In this document: piece after piece, positions 32,401 to 44,853 of the stretch
Position numbering within the stretch: position 1 is the stretch's first letter
Layout: each line of letters starts with the position of its first letter
Assembly (NCBI GenBank): GCA_022316685.1
Contig: JAKJHU010000306.1
Location: forward strand, 62,001-126,000
Length of the DNA stretch: 64,000 nucleotides
Direction: 5' to 3'
From: Progne subis subis
Lineage: Eukaryota; Chordata; Aves; Passeriformes; Hirundinidae
Translations under genes and position numbers: made by a program
Notes under the pieces: model-generated
Seen by the model: the letters and a program-made list of their open reading frames with translations, nothing else
Databases searched by the model: none
Told to the model about the DNA's origin: nothing

Positions 32401-33904
32401 CCTTTGCTTTGCTTTCTTAATAATTTCAACATAGAAATCTCATTGCTTCTTCCATGTCACATTTTGTTTCTCTCCACCTCCCCTCTGGCCATAGACTGTG
32501 TCAATGAGGGGCTGCGCTCTTGGTGGCTTTAAAGGAACTAAAGGATTTCCCAGCCAAGTTTTCTGCAGAGATCCCCCTTTTGTTCCCTTCTCTGCAGCTG
32601 CAGCAGCAATGTCTGTGTGCAGAGCTGGGGCAGATCAGTGCTGGCACAGCAGCTGTGCCCAGGAGCAGCAGCACTTGGTGTTGCCAGTGCTGCTCCCGTG
32701 GCCCTGCCCCGCTGCCCTCCTGGCCCTGCTGTTGCTGTAGGGCCTGAGTGCTCTCGGGGCCGGGCACAGTGCTGGGGGTGGCAGTGCCGGGGCTGCAGCA
32801 GGGACAGGCCATGGGCACTGCTGGGGCAGCGCTGACGCCTCAGGGCAGGGCCTGGGGGCTCCAGGCTCCTTGCCCAGGCTCTCTCCAGAACACGCTCAGG
32901 CCAATGCTCAGCAGAGAAAAGCCCCGTGAGCAGCCCCAGGGTGGCCGTGGGCAGGCTGGGGGCAAACAGCATGGCTGGGGCTCTGCAAGGTCCCTGGGGG
33001 AGATGGGAAGGAGCAGCAGAGCAGGGGCTGATCCATCCCCACTGCGCTGGACACCCCAGGGCAGCGTCCCAGAGCGTCCTCATGCACCTGCCAACAACAT
33101 CCCCCCTCTGCAGCCCTGGCCTCTCCCCCAGCTCACCCAGGTGTCGCATCCTTGCAGGCACAGACACGACAGCACTGGCTCAGGAGCCCCTGTTTGCACT
33201 GCCCAGAGCAGGCCTGAGCACCCCCATGGTGTTCGTGTGGGGAGATGAACCTGAGTGAGCACAAATACCATCATCAGCCCCTGGGGCCAGGAAGGGCTGA
33301 GGGACACCAGGGAAACCACTCAGCTTTGTGGTGGCCTCTGAAGTCAGCCAGAAAATTTGTTCCCATGAGCTGTGAGTTTCCTGTGCCAATGTTGTTGCTC
33401 ACAGCCAGGGCTGCCTGGCAGCCACCCCCAAACTGCTCTCAGCATTTCCTTTGCATCACCTTGGCTTTCTTTACCCTTCCTGCTACAAATCTCTTCCAAC
33501 TGCCCACCACTATTCCCTCCCCTGCAAAAAGCCTATCCCTGGTTGCCGTTTCCGCTCTGGCCCTCTGGCCCCACCCCCCATTTCAGTTCCTGAGTTCCCA
33601 GCACCATGGGAAGGTCTCCTGGGGAGCAGGATCATCCTCCAAGTGCTGCAGGAATTGTCTGCAGGCTCCTGCAGTGCCTCGTGCTGCTCCCTTGCCAGAG
33701 GCACCACAGGCCGGGGCAGCACATCTGGGCTGCTGTGTCTGGCTGTGGGGCTCCCTGTTCTGGGCAAGGAGGAGGAGCTGCAGAGGCTCTGCAGGACTGA
33801 CAGGATGGGCTTTGGGGCTGTGAGGAGAAGCTGAGGCACCTGGGCTTCTGGACCTTCTGGAGAAGAGGCCCAGGGCTCATCCTGCAACTGCTGCAAGGGT
33901 GGTT

Positions 33905-34490
33905 TCAGGGAAACACAGAATCAGCAAGGTTGGAAAAGACCTTGGAGATCATCAAGTCCAACCTGTGCTCTGACACTGCCTTGTCTCCCCTGAGCCTCCT
34001 CTTCTCCAGGATAAAAATCCCCAGCTCCCTCAGCTGCTCCTCACAGAACTTGTGTTCCAGACCCCTCACCAGCCTTGTTGCCCTTCTCTGGACACACTCC
34101 AGCACCTCTATGTCTTTCCTAAACTGGGGAGCCCAGAATGGGACACAGCACTCGAGGTGCTGCCCAACCAGTGCTGAGCACATGGGAAGAATCACTGCCC
34201 TGGTCCTGATGGCCACACTATTCCTGATCCAGGCCAGGTGCCATTGGCCTTCTTGGCCACCTGGGCACACTGCTGGCTCATGTCCAGCCTTTTCTCTGTC
34301 AGTCCTCACAGGTCCCTTTCTGCCTGGCTGATGTCCAGCCACTCTGTCACCAGCCTGCGCAACTTTAGGCGTTGTTGTGGCCAAAGTGCAGGAATTAGTA
34401 CCTGGACTTGTTAAACGTCACATTGTTGGATTTGACTTCCTGGATCCAGCCTGTCCAGGGCCCTGTGCACAACTCTCCTACCCTCCAGCA
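33905..34490 (-). mobile_element. CR1 LINE 3' fragment, copy B
   Basis: Minus-strand counterpart of the CR1 at 21012-21622. It ends (plus-strand left edge) with acacagaatcagcaaggttggaaaagacctt and has the same internal gap, so it was copied with the module and did not insert separately. Confidence 0.88.
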
Positions 34491-34544
34491 GATCAACACT
34501 CCCAGCCAACTTGGTGTCACCACAGTTCCAGGAGGCCCTAGACT

Positions 34545-34765
34545 GTCACAATGATCTCCATGAGTTCATGAGGCCTCCCAGTGTCACAGCATCCCTTTGG
34601 TTCCACGGGAAACCTTGGTGTCACAAAGTCCCTTGGATCCTTGGGCCCCGCCGTGTCACAGTGGTGCCTTGGTCCCCCAAGGCCCTGCAGTGTCACAATA
34701 GATCCTTGGTTCCATGAGGTCTGGCAGTGCAGCAATGGTCTCCTTGGTTCCACAGTGTCAAAATG
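34545..34765. repeat. ~37-bp minisatellite, copy B
   Basis: Repeats of gtgtcacan-tggtnccttggttccatgaggcc, fewer units than in A and C. Confidence 0.7.
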
Positions 34766-34774
34766 GCCTCTTCC

Positions 34775-34990
34775 TCCCTCAGCCACTCCTCAAAGTATTT
34801 GTGCTCCATTCCCCTCACCAGCCTTGTTGCCCTTCTCTGGACACGCTCCAGCCCCTCCATGTCCTTTGCAAAATGGGGGCCCAGAACTGGACACAGCACT
34901 TGAGGTGCAGCCTCAAGAGTGCTGAGCACAGGGGAAGAATCACTGCCCTGCTCCTGCTGGGCACACTGTTCCTGATCCACAGAAGTGCCA
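34775..34990 (-). mobile_element. Short CR1 fragment
   Basis: Carries cagccttgttgcccttctctggacacgc through tgctgagcacagg on the plus strand, i.e. an antisense CR1 piece. It directly abuts the minisatellite and matches part of 57295-57500 in copy C. Confidence 0.75.
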
Positions 34991-37900
34991 GGGGATGGAT
35001 GACGGAAAGCATGAGAAGGGGGTGGGGACAAAGTCTGATTAAATTGTCAACCATGAAGGGACTTGATTTTCATATCTATTCAGACTGCATTAGAAGGTGC
35101 TGGGGGTCAAGATCAATTGGACATTGCTGAAATCAATGTATAAACTGGAAACAAAAACAGGGGAAAACAGTCCTCTCTGCATTGTTTTCCATATAGTATA
35201 TTCACTTTGAATACACTTCCAAAATCTGTCTAACTAACCACAGAAGTATAAAAAACTGAAATTAAGCCCAGGGGCTTTTCTTGTTTGGATGTTTTGAACA
35301 AGTGTTTAGTGAACTTTTGTCATTGATTTCCTGAAGTGAAGAGCTCAAGATAGAAGAGGCCTCTGGAGTAGTAAAATTTATCAGCAACTCCAAGGGGCTG
35401 TGGATCCATCCTCATCAGAGCAGGAATGACTCTCAGCACCTCAGGGAGAGGGGAGCAGGGCACACAGGGAGCCTCCTTTTCCCTTGGCCCAGCACCTTGC
35501 CCATGGCTGGGGCTGAGTCCTGTCTGAGCTGCAGCTGCTGCTGTGCCCTTCCGAGGGGCTGAGGCCGTGGGGCCCCTGCCCAGAGCAGCCTGCCCTGAGC
35601 AGAGCTGTGGGGCCAGAGCCGACTGGGCTGTGCTGGGGAGAGGCCCTTGGTGCTGCCGAGAGCTCAGGGCAGCTGGCAGAGCTTGGAGGGAGCTGGGCTG
35701 GGCTGAGAGAGCCTGCCACAGAAACCATCAGTGTCCATCTCAGCCTGTGTGAGCGTGCAGGGGCAGGACTCAGCCCAGGCCTTGTGGGGCAGGGCCAGCG
35801 CCTGTGGAAGGCATTGAAAACAGGCAAGTGGCCCAGAGAGGAGGCTGCTCTGTGCCCTTGGTGGCATGGACAGAGCAGGAACACGGCCCAGGACATTTGT
35901 CAGTGCCAGCCTCTGTCCCCAGCCATTGCCAGCCCTGGCTGCTCAGCCCAGGTTTGCGGGGCAGTTTGGCTGTGCCCAGCTCCATCCTCCTGCGGGGCTC
36001 AGGGCCTGTTCCCGGCCATGGCCAGCCCTGCCCGGCCTCTCTGCTGGCCCAGAGCCCGGCAGAGCCCGGGGCAGGGCTGTCTGTGCAGCCCCACAGGTGC
36101 CACGGGCTGTGCAGGAGCTGGCAGAGGCTGCCCAGCAGGGAGGCCATGGGGCACAGAGCCCCAAGGCTGCTGTGGGCACCACGGCACAGGGGCCGTTCCC
36201 ACCCGCAATGCTCCTGTCCTGCCCTGCGCCTGCACAGGGGCTGTGGCACCATGGCTGGGCCAGCGCGGCACAAAGGGGCCACGCAGCCGCTGCCGGGGCT
36301 GACAGCAAGGCCAGGCACACACAAGGAATTGCTGGGCATTGCCTGGGCTGGGCAGGGCTGACTGTGCCAAAGGCAGAGCTCAGCTGCCCTTGGTGGCTGC
36401 AGGAAAAGTGCAGAGCCCAAAGAGCCTCCATGGCTGTGCTGGAGACCAAGGCTGGAGGAGGGAAATGCAGGGCTGCTGTGGGATGGGGAGGGGATTGAAT
36501 TCCAGCACACACCTCAGTTCTCTGATGATCCCAGCACAATGCTGGTCCCGGTTCCAGACTGGAGCAGAGCAGATGTTTATGGGACAGGAGCCCTCTGGGG
36601 CTGTCAGGGGCCTGCAGCTTGCAAGGTGCTCTGCTCTCCCTCAGCTCCTCATCTGAGAGATGCCAATCCCAGCTCAGCACCTCAGGGCACAAGAGGCACT
36701 GCCTGTGCATGGGCAGACAACCTGATGTCTGCCTGGAACGGGGCACAGGTTTTAATATCTCTGTAAGTTTCAAATGTATACAGGCATATCTCTTATTATC
36801 TGGGTCATTTAAGTACTTTTAAGAAGTGGCAAAATTTTCCCACCAGGAACAGGAATTTCCTGGATCTACTGGATTCTTCTAGCATGAGGGCAGGAGAAGA
36901 AATACTGATCTTCCCTTCTATCCTTTGCCACCAACACTTCAGTCTGATAATTTCATGACCCTCTTCCTTCAGGTGTTTCCAGCTCTCCTGTTTAAATGAC
37001 CATGTGTAAGGGCTTTTCTTCATACAGAGCAGCTGGATCTATATCCTTCTTTTTGCTCCCAGATTTCCTCCTGAAGCCCTTCTCTGGTCATTTCAATGTG
37101 TCTCCCTTGACTGGCTTCATACTTTGAGCATTCCAGATTTGTCCAGTTTTTCGGAAGTTTAAATAACACCTTAGTCAGTGTCTTAATTATATTTGTTTCT
37201 TATATATCACCTCTTCTTACGTCTTGAAAATTTTTCCTGTATGGAAATCACTTTTGGGTTGTGGATATGTCAGCTGTTGCTGGGATGTCACAGGGAGCTG
37301 AGGGAAGTGTTTTGATGTTTATTAAATTTTATCATGTTCACATTTTTTATATTGGCCATGAAGAGAAACCTATCTGTGTCTCCAAGTCTCACCAGTTCCT
37401 GGTCCCTCAAAGGACACAAACCTGAGGAGTTGTGGTTCCCACTCCCGAGGCACTTGGACCAACTCCATAGCCAGAGTAGAGCTCCCTCTTCCCAGAAAGT
37501 CAGGGACATCCCTCCTGGCATGGGAGGGATGAAGGAAACAGGACAGGCTGTGGGGATCAGGTGCAGGGCAGAGCCAGGGAGAAGAATGACTTTTGCATTT
37601 GATGGAGCTGTGCTTCCCCTTGGGTTTGTTGGCTGACAATAAATGAACATCCCTCTGTGTCTCAGGCAGCTCCTTCTCCAAGGAAAGCAGGTGGGAGTTG
37701 GAGCCAAGGAGCTGAAACCTGCAGGTCAGCCTGGGGTGGAGGGAGCTCAGATTTACACGAGGCTGCTCGGAGTCCCAGGGCTTGGATGGGGGAAATGGTG
37801 CGATGGGAGTAGGGACAAAATCTGATTGAATGTCAGACATAAAGGATCTTGATTTTCATATCTATTCAAACTGCATTAGAATATACTTGGATTCAGTGTC

Positions 37901-39109
37901 AACTGGAGATTGCACATATCAAGGCATTAGCAGAAACAAAACTTGAACCGGACATAAAAAATCTTTTCTCACTGCCTTTTGTAATATAATATTCACTTTT
38001 AATACACTTCAGAAATCAGTTAATTAACCACAAAAATTTGAAAACCTAAATCAGATTATTCCCAGAGGCTTGGCTGTTAAGGGTATTCTGAATGTTAATG
38101 AGCCATGGGACACTGAAGAGCTGAAGGCTGAACAAGCCTCTGGAGAAGTCAAATCCAGCAGCAGCCTCCAAGTGTCTGAGGCTGTCAGCAGCCCCCACTG
38201 AGGCCATCCCTGCCCAGAGACCGTGGGGGAATGGGCAGACAAGGGAGAGCGTCCCTGGGGCTGGGCAAGCAGAACTCAGAGGCAGCCAGCAGGTGCAGGT
38301 GGGAAATGGAGTGTGCAATGTGGCTGTGAAAGCCCTGCCTGGGCTGTGCCAAGCAGGACAGACAAGACCTGACCCCAGCCCCTAAACAACTCTCTCACTT
38401 AAACATTAAAAGGAATTACAATTAGTTTGAGTACTCTGAGTTGGATGCACTGGAGAAATACCAACAAGAGATTCTCAGGAGCTCAAAACAACAAAACAGA
38501 CTTTACTGACAACTTTAGAAAAAACAGAGAAATTTTGGCAAACAGTTTAATACAATATTCAATCAACAAGAAACACTTCTGAAAGCATTAACTTGTCCCA
38601 TTCAACTTTGCAAACTCTAAGCCTGTTCAATTTTAAGTTACTCCAAATTAGCAAGAGGAGGGAATTTGAAGATGACAACTACAGAAAGAGAGAAAGACAA
38701 ATAAGATATAGAGAAGCACCCACACAGAGCTACCAACTCCTGGATTCCAGTTGTGTTCAGACAGAAATTCCAAGAGGAGGTGGGGTCAAGATGTGTGCTT
38801 GCCTTGTGGTCAGCCTTGAATACCCCATGGTCTTCCTGGGCCCTTCCCCCAGGAGGGACTTTGGGTCACTTGGTCTCTCAGGAGCTGGGCTGGGGGCTGC
38901 AGAGGTGGCTGTGGAGCATTGCCTTTGGTGTGCCAGGGATTGGCAGACACTGCTGGGCTGGGATAGAGGCTCTGGGGGGATTGGGGTTACAGGGCAGGGC
39001 AGTGCTGGGGTTTCAGGGCAGGGCAAGGCTGGACCTGCCCCTTCCTCCCTCACACACAAAATGTTTCCAGCCAATAATCTCCTCCAGTCTCTCACAACAG
39101 GCAATGCTG

Positions 39110-39176
39110 GAGGTGGAATCCAATTGTGGCCATGGGCACCTGGACAAGAAGGACAGTTCTTTTCCATAGGAAGGTG
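39110..39176. repeat. Isolated piece of the ~190-bp repeat
   Basis: The words gaggtggaatccaattgtggccatgggcacctgg and acagttcttttccataggaagg match the array at 27240-28230. It sits just beyond the outer end of arm B. Confidence 0.75.
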
Positions 39177-39179
39177 TAA

Positions 39180-40800
39180 TGGTTTTAGTTAAAACTGGGC
39201 AGAAACACTAATTAATGATAGTGACTACACATTTGTTGAATTTTGTTTGCTAAATTTAGTGTAGTGGTCTTAGTGTTTACTCTCTTTTGTGGGAGAGGAT
39301 CAGGAGAAAGCAAAGTAGGCTCAAGCTTAAAAAAGCAAGTTTTTTTTTAACACACACTAAAAGAATGGAAAAGATAAGAAAAGAAAAGATGGGAAAAAAA
39401 CCCCAAAATAACCAAAATGCAACTTCAAAACACTCTTCCCTTCCCTTACAAACTGTTAACTTCTTACAAACAACACAGAGAGACACAAGCCTGTGATTTT
39501 CAGTCAGTTTCACCATTTAAACATAATCTTTCATCCACTTTGGGAGAGGAGTCTCTCTAGAGTCTTATGGACACATTGGCCACAAGACAAAAACAGCCCT
39601 GGGGCTCTCAATGTCACAAATCTGCAGCTGCTTGGAGTTTTTGCAGATTGTGCTGTTCCACCCATTAGCAGCCTTTCCCCTGGCTACTCATGGGCCTCTC
39701 AGTGTATTTGGGGTACTGTTTAAGAAAGCTTCTTCTAGTATAAAACAAGGATTCTCTGCTAGCTCTAAAATAGTGTCTTATCTCAAAAGAAATAGAGACC
39801 TCCTTTTACCCCAGGAGCTGAGGGCTTCAAATCACTTCCTCTCTAAAATCATCTTGGTCTCAAAGGCTGAGACCTCCTTTTATGCACCAGGAGTGAGGGG
39901 CTTTAAGATTCCCACTTAAATCTCAATCATATCAATCCCCACCTTTGACTAGAACTAGCATTCCTCCAAACAACATTAAGATGTTACAAGAAACAGTCCA
40001 TTTCTCCATAGTTTACAGCAGAAAAGCTTGGTTAAAAAATGTCCACATCCTCAATCCCTCTTCTAATAATCTTTATCAGTTCTTTCACTCCTGCTCCACT
40101 GACTTCATGCGGTGTCTTTCCTACGTCCCCTCTGTCTCTTTCTTTTCTCTCTCAGGGAAGGGTCAGGCCTTGGAAGCTCCATGTTGCCAGGACAGGGTTA
40201 ACTCTGCCCAGGCCTGCAGTGGCCATGTGATTTCTGCTCCAGGCAGCAGTCTCTCCATTTCAGATCAGCCTGGTTTCCTCCCTCCACTCTTTCTTCTCCG
40301 TCTGGAAGACACCGGAGGAGGGGAGCGGGAGGAGAGCTCTGCCCACCCCTCGGTGACAATCGGGGCAGCCTCGGCCAAACCGGGCCCAGAGTTGTTATCA
40401 GGGGAGATCCCTCCCTGCTCTGGGGTCTCCAGGGGAGGTTTTTTACAAAGTGGTTGATGTTAAGCTGCAACCTCTCCTCCCCCCGGGAGCCGATGGAGTC
40501 CGGCTGGGCCTCGGGCGAGCTTCCCCCCGAAGGGGGAGGTGGGGTGTGGGGAGCAGTAGGACCCACTCGGATGTTACCTGTTCAGCTGAGCAGGAGGAAA
40601 AGGGCCTGACCTGAACAAACCCAGGATTTATATGGGTACTGCCCGAAAGTCGCATTCAACATTCTCAGTGGCCAAAGCAGATGCCAATATCTCAAACTAG
40701 CTTCTGATAGGTCCTTGTCCTTTCTAAAACTATTTCTAGGGTCCTGACAGGGTAATACTTCACATTCCTCCCTAACGTAAAAACCAAACTGTGCGAACCC
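39180..40800. other. LTR-like and CpG-rich interval, no gene called
   Basis: 39180-39950 is AT-rich with A-runs. 40290-40660 is CpG-rich. On the minus strand, CATATAAATCC near 40630 is a TATA-like box ahead of it, and a 70-codon minus frame follows (40443-40655). This layout fits a retroviral LTR/leader or a small promoter. I found no paired copy in the window to decide. Confidence 0.35.
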
Positions 40801-40805
40801 TATGA

Positions 40806-41054
40806 CAGTGACCTTTAGGCTTTGCAGGGCTCAGGCACAGCGGCTGTGACAGAGTCAGGGCTGAGGTCACACTCTGTGGGCTGGGGCAGAGCCCAGCCAG
40901 AAATGACCTGAGATGGGCTCAAATGCAATGATGGGACCATGGCCAGACCCTCATGTTCTTCAGTCCCACCTCACATCATTGCCAGGGGCAGAGAAATGGA
41001 CAGGTGACTTCTCAGCGTGGGTCACAGGAAACGTGGGTCACCAGAGCCCTTCCC
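40806..41054 (-). repeat. Mosaic of inverted block fragments
   Basis: 40806-40905 is the reverse complement of part of the 12640-13770 block. 40905-41054 is the reverse complement of about 46085-46235 (gacaggtgac, ggcagagaaa and cattgccagggg words shared). Confidence 0.65.
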
Positions 41055-41290
41055 AAAGTGGCAATGGCCCATTAACAGAAGATATCTCCCTGGAGGGAGG
41101 ATGTGTCATGGAAGAGATCAAGAACACTGCCCGATTTGGTTTTAACAGCTGGGCCATTAAGAGAAGATCCCCTCCGAGATATGAGGGATGGGTCATGGAA
41201 GAGACAAACAACCTGCCCCAGCTGGTGTTCACAGATGGTAATAGAATACATTTTCTTGGATAAATCTTGCATTACAAGAGAGGGCTTGAG
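41055..41290 (-). repeat. LTR fragment, inverted relative to 43395-43640
   Basis: Contains, reverse-complemented, the same ~85-bp tandem pair (taaaaccagg...tcttccatgacccatcc) and the adjoining tgtattctattaccatc sequence found at 43395-43640. The two copies face each other across module D. Confidence 0.8.
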
Positions 41291-41534
41291 GCTGCTTGCC
41301 CAAGAGACCTCAGGAATTTCTCAAGGCTACTGAGATAACAACAGGACTAAGAATAAGAACCAAGAGCCTGAGAAATTGTTTACAAACAACGCAAAACTTA
41401 GAGGACACACAACATGATGTTTGGATGCTTGACCAATGAGGAGTCCTGAAGGATGTGTGCCTGCCTCGTGAACAAGTGGCTTAGCCAATTGAGAGACACG
41501 TGTACGTGTGGACAGGAGTACTAGAATCCATAAC

Positions 41535-41610
41535 TGGAGTTTAACATAAATAAAATATATATTAATATATATAATTTATATTTTTATATATATAAAATAT
41601 TAAATAAATG
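41535..41610. repeat. AT microsatellite
   Basis: Alternating TATATA tracts with interruptions. Non-coding. Confidence 0.85.
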
Positions 41611-41659
41611 GCTTCTTCTAAATACATATTGATTCTGCTATTCAGTTGCCAAGGGTTTC

Positions 41660-43395
41660 CCCTGCACTGGAGAGGCTCTGCAGGACTGACAGGATGGGCT
41701 TTGGGGCTGTGAGGAGAAGCTGAGGGACCTGGGCTGCTGCACCTTCTGGAGAGGAGGCCAGGGCTCATCCTGCAACTGCTGCAAGGGTGGTTTCAGAGAA
41801 TCACAGAATCAGCAAGGTTGGAAAAGACCTTGGACACCATCAAGCCCAACCTACACCCTGACACTGCCTTGTCTCCTTTGAGACTCCTTTCTCCAGGATA
41901 AACAACCACAGGTTCGGGGACAGAGGGGCTGGACAGCAGCCAGGCAGAAAGGGACCTGCAGGGACAGATGGACAGCAGGCTGGACATGAGCCAGCAGTGT
42001 GCCCAGGTGGCCAAGACGGCCAATGATACCTGGCCTAGAGCATGAATGGTGTGGCCAGTAGGTCCAGGGCAGTGAATCTTCCCCTGTGCTCAGCACTGGT
42101 TGGGCAGCACCTTAAGTGCTGTGTCCAGTTCTGGGCCCTCAGTTTAGGAAGGACATGGAGGGGCTGGAGAGTGTCCAGAGAAGAACAATAAGGCTGATGA
42201 GGATTCTGGAAAAAAAGTCCTGTGAGGAGTGGCTGAGGGAGCTGGGATTGTTTATCCTGGAGAAGAGGAGGCTCAGGGAAGACAAGGCAGTATCAGGCAA
42301 AGGCTAGACTTGATGATCTCCAAGGTGTTCTCCAACCTTGCTGATTCTGTGATTCTCTGAAACCACCCTTGCAGCAGTTGCAGGATGAGCCCTGGGCCTC
42401 CTCTTCAGAAGCTCCAGCAGCCCAGGTCCCTCAGCTTCTCCTCACAGCCCCAAAGCCCATCCTGTCAGTCCTGCAGAGCCTCTGCAGCTCCTCCTCCTTG
42501 CCCAGAACAGGGACCCCACAGCCAGACACAGCAGCCCAGATGTGCCCCCCTTGGCTGTGGTGCTTCTGGCAAGGGAGCAGCATGAGGCTATGCAGGAAGC
42601 CTGCAGACAATTCCTGAAGCACTTGGAGGATGATCCTGCTCCCCAGGGGATGTTCCCATGGTGCCAACTCAGGAACTGAAACGGGGAATGGGTCCAGAGA
42701 GGAATGGGCAACCAGGGATGGGCTGTTTTCAGGGGAGGGAACAGGGAGGGGCAAAATTAAGAAATTTGTGCCAGGAAGGGGAAAGAAAGCCAAGGTGAGG
42801 CAAAGGAAATGATGAGGGCAGTTTGGGGGTGGCTGCCAGGTAGCCCTGGCTCTGAGCAACACCTGCAGTGGCACAGGAAACTCACAGCTCATGGGAACAA
42901 ATTTTCTGGATGACTTTAGAGGCCACCACAAACCGGAGTGGTTTCCCTGCTGTCCCCCAGCCCTTCCTGGCCCCAGGGGCTGATGGCATTTGTGCTCCCT
43001 CAGGTTCATCTCCCCACACCAACACCATGGGGGTGCTGACGCCTGCTCTGGGCAGTGCAAACAGGGGCTCCTGAGCCAGTGCTGCCGTGTCTGTGCCTGC
43101 AAGGATGCGGCACCTGTGTGAGCTGGGGGAGAGGCCAGGGCTGCAGAGGGGGGATGTTGTTGGCAGGTGCATGAGGACGCTCTGGGATGCTGCCCTGGGG
43201 TGTCCAGCGCAGTGGGGATGGATCAGCCCCTGCTCTGCTGCTCCTTCCCGTCTCCCCCAGGGACCTTGCAGAGCCCCAGCCATGCTGTTTGCCCCCAGCC
43301 TGCCCACGGCCAGCCTGGGGCTGCTCACGGGGCTTTTCTCGGCTGAGCATTGGCCAGGGCGTGTTCTGGAGAGAGCCTGGGCAAGGAGCATCAAG
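41660..43395 (+). repeat. Partial olfactory module, copy D (no receptor)
   Basis: 42365-43395 aligns with 21640-22540 in the same orientation. It breaks off at aaggagcatcaagccc, where LTR-family sequence begins, before any receptor. 41660-41780 is an inverted copy of 42365-42490 (gctgaggacctgggctgctg), so the left end folds back on the right. Confidence 0.75.
41785..42362. mobile_element. Two CR1 pieces head to head
   Basis: 41785-41910 is CR1 in antisense (cacagaatcagcaaggttggaaaagacc...ctccaggataaacaacc). At about 41912 it switches to sense CR1 (ggacagaggggctggacagcagcc) and continues to 42362 with the same terminal words in sense. The result is an inverted pair with a spacer of almost zero length. 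Confidence 0.8.
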
Positions 43396-43447
43396 CCCTG
43401 TCTTGCAATGCAAGATTTAACAAAAAAAATGTATTCTATTACCATCT

Positions 43448-44200
43448 GTTAAAACCAGGAGGGCAGGTTGTTTATCTCTTCCATGACCCATCCCTCATAT
43501 CTCTGACGGGGATCTTCTCTTAATGAGCCAGCTGTTAAAACCAGGTGGGGCAGTGTTCTTGATCTCTTCCATGACCCATCCTCCCTCCAGGGAGATATCT
43601 TCTGGTAATGGGTCATTGAGTCTCACTGCATGACTGATAAAATTACATCATCCCATTGTGAGTTGCTCCACCCAGAGGGAGGAGCCAAGCATTCCCACCT
43701 GGATATAAGCTGAGATTTAAACACCAGGAGCAGCCTGTTTCCACTGGATTCCCAGAGGAAGACCAGACCCATCTAAACCACCACTGGACCTTCAGAGGAA
43801 AACTACACCCTTCTACAGGAGCACAGCTTCAACAAAACCACTTCTGTCACTCCAGAAGGACTGCAGCCACGATTTGATTGGACTGCAAGCAACACCCTGA
43901 ATAACTTGGTTTCAGGTTGGATTCTGACTCTGTCAGGTCGGTTTATTTGTTTTGTTTTGTTTTCTTTTTCTTTTCTTTTGTTTTTCTTTTTGGTTGTTTG
44001 TTTGTGGTTTTTTACAATTGTTTTTTACTACTGCATTTTTAGTTTTATTTTCCTACTAAAGAACTGTTATTCCTATTGCCATATCTTTGCTTGGGAGCCC
44101 ATTAATTTCAAAATTATAATTTAAAGAGAGGTGGTTTATATTTTCTTTTCAATGGAGGCTCCTGCCTTCCGTAGCAGACCCCTGTCGTACCAGCCCAAGA
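43448..44200 (+). repeat. LTR, avian type with internal 85-bp duplication
   Basis: TGTTAAAACCAGG occurs at 43448 and again at 43533, each followed by a catgacccatcc segment. A TATA box (ATATAAGC, 43703) and a T-rich 3' part follow, then aatttcaaaattataattt and ggaggctcctgccttcc near the end. Same family as 11611-12110. The exact right end is not certain. Confidence 0.65.
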
Positions 44201-44853
44201 TAGGGAGCTCAGCTCAGATATCCTGAGGGGTCCCTGGGTTGGGGTTTTTGGGGTGGGGATATTTGGAGAATGAAGAACTTCAAAGCTGGGTGAAAAATGG
44301 CCCTTGGGGGGATATTGGGGGGTCTCAGTGGCGGCTGTTGGCAGATGCAGCCTGGAGGAGCAGAGCCCTGTGTCCCCCAGGACCCCAAAGAGGGGGAAGA
44401 GCCGCAATTTGCAAGACCCTCAACAACCTGGAGAGGGGCAGGGGGGACTCCTTGGGCCCTACAACCCAAAGCAGAGAATAAGGGGAGAAGGGACCCAAGG
44501 ACCCCTCATCATCCCTAAATGGCAAATGGAAAAGGGGGAAACATTTTGGATTCCTGTGAATTCCAGCAGCCTGGAGAAGGCAGGGACTGAGTAGATGGGG
44601 AACCCCCAGTACAGATGTGATCCCCAGCAGCTCAGACAGGGGGGAATCCCGAAACACCAAAGGAGAGAGACCAGAGACAGGGAACTCGACAAAGGAGTTG
44701 TCAGGGCTGCTCTTGGTGTTTGATAGGCTATTAGGGACTCCAGATGTCTGGTGACTTGTAGAGATGGACTTGAGCAGAGGGACCTTCAAACTCAACATAC
44801 TCATCCCTTGTTTTTGCCCAAACCAGGATTTCCCATTCCAAAACCTTGGCTGG

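Larger units (their letters stand above)
31280..39080 (+). repeat. Olfactory-receptor module, copy B (inverted arm)
   Basis: Plus-strand order: OR2, T-tract, downstream block (32440-33900), CR1 (33905-34490), minisatellite (34545-34765), a second CR1 piece, block (35400-36770), block (36775-39080). It mirrors arm A. It lacks the LTR found in A at 17933-18537 and the ~170-bp segment at 20410-20550, and it has an extra copy of a tctattcanactgcattagaa segment (35030-35140, also 37810-37930). Confidence 0.85.

Noticed and set aside
32223..32532. Lys-rich and Phe-rich frames across the poly(T) tract
   Set aside because: Pure homopolymer translation.
16205..39080. Inverted arms as terminal repeats of a giant DNA transposon
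   Set aside because: No transposase and no target duplication at the arm ends. Arms of 7.8 kb containing receptor genes fit segmental duplication.
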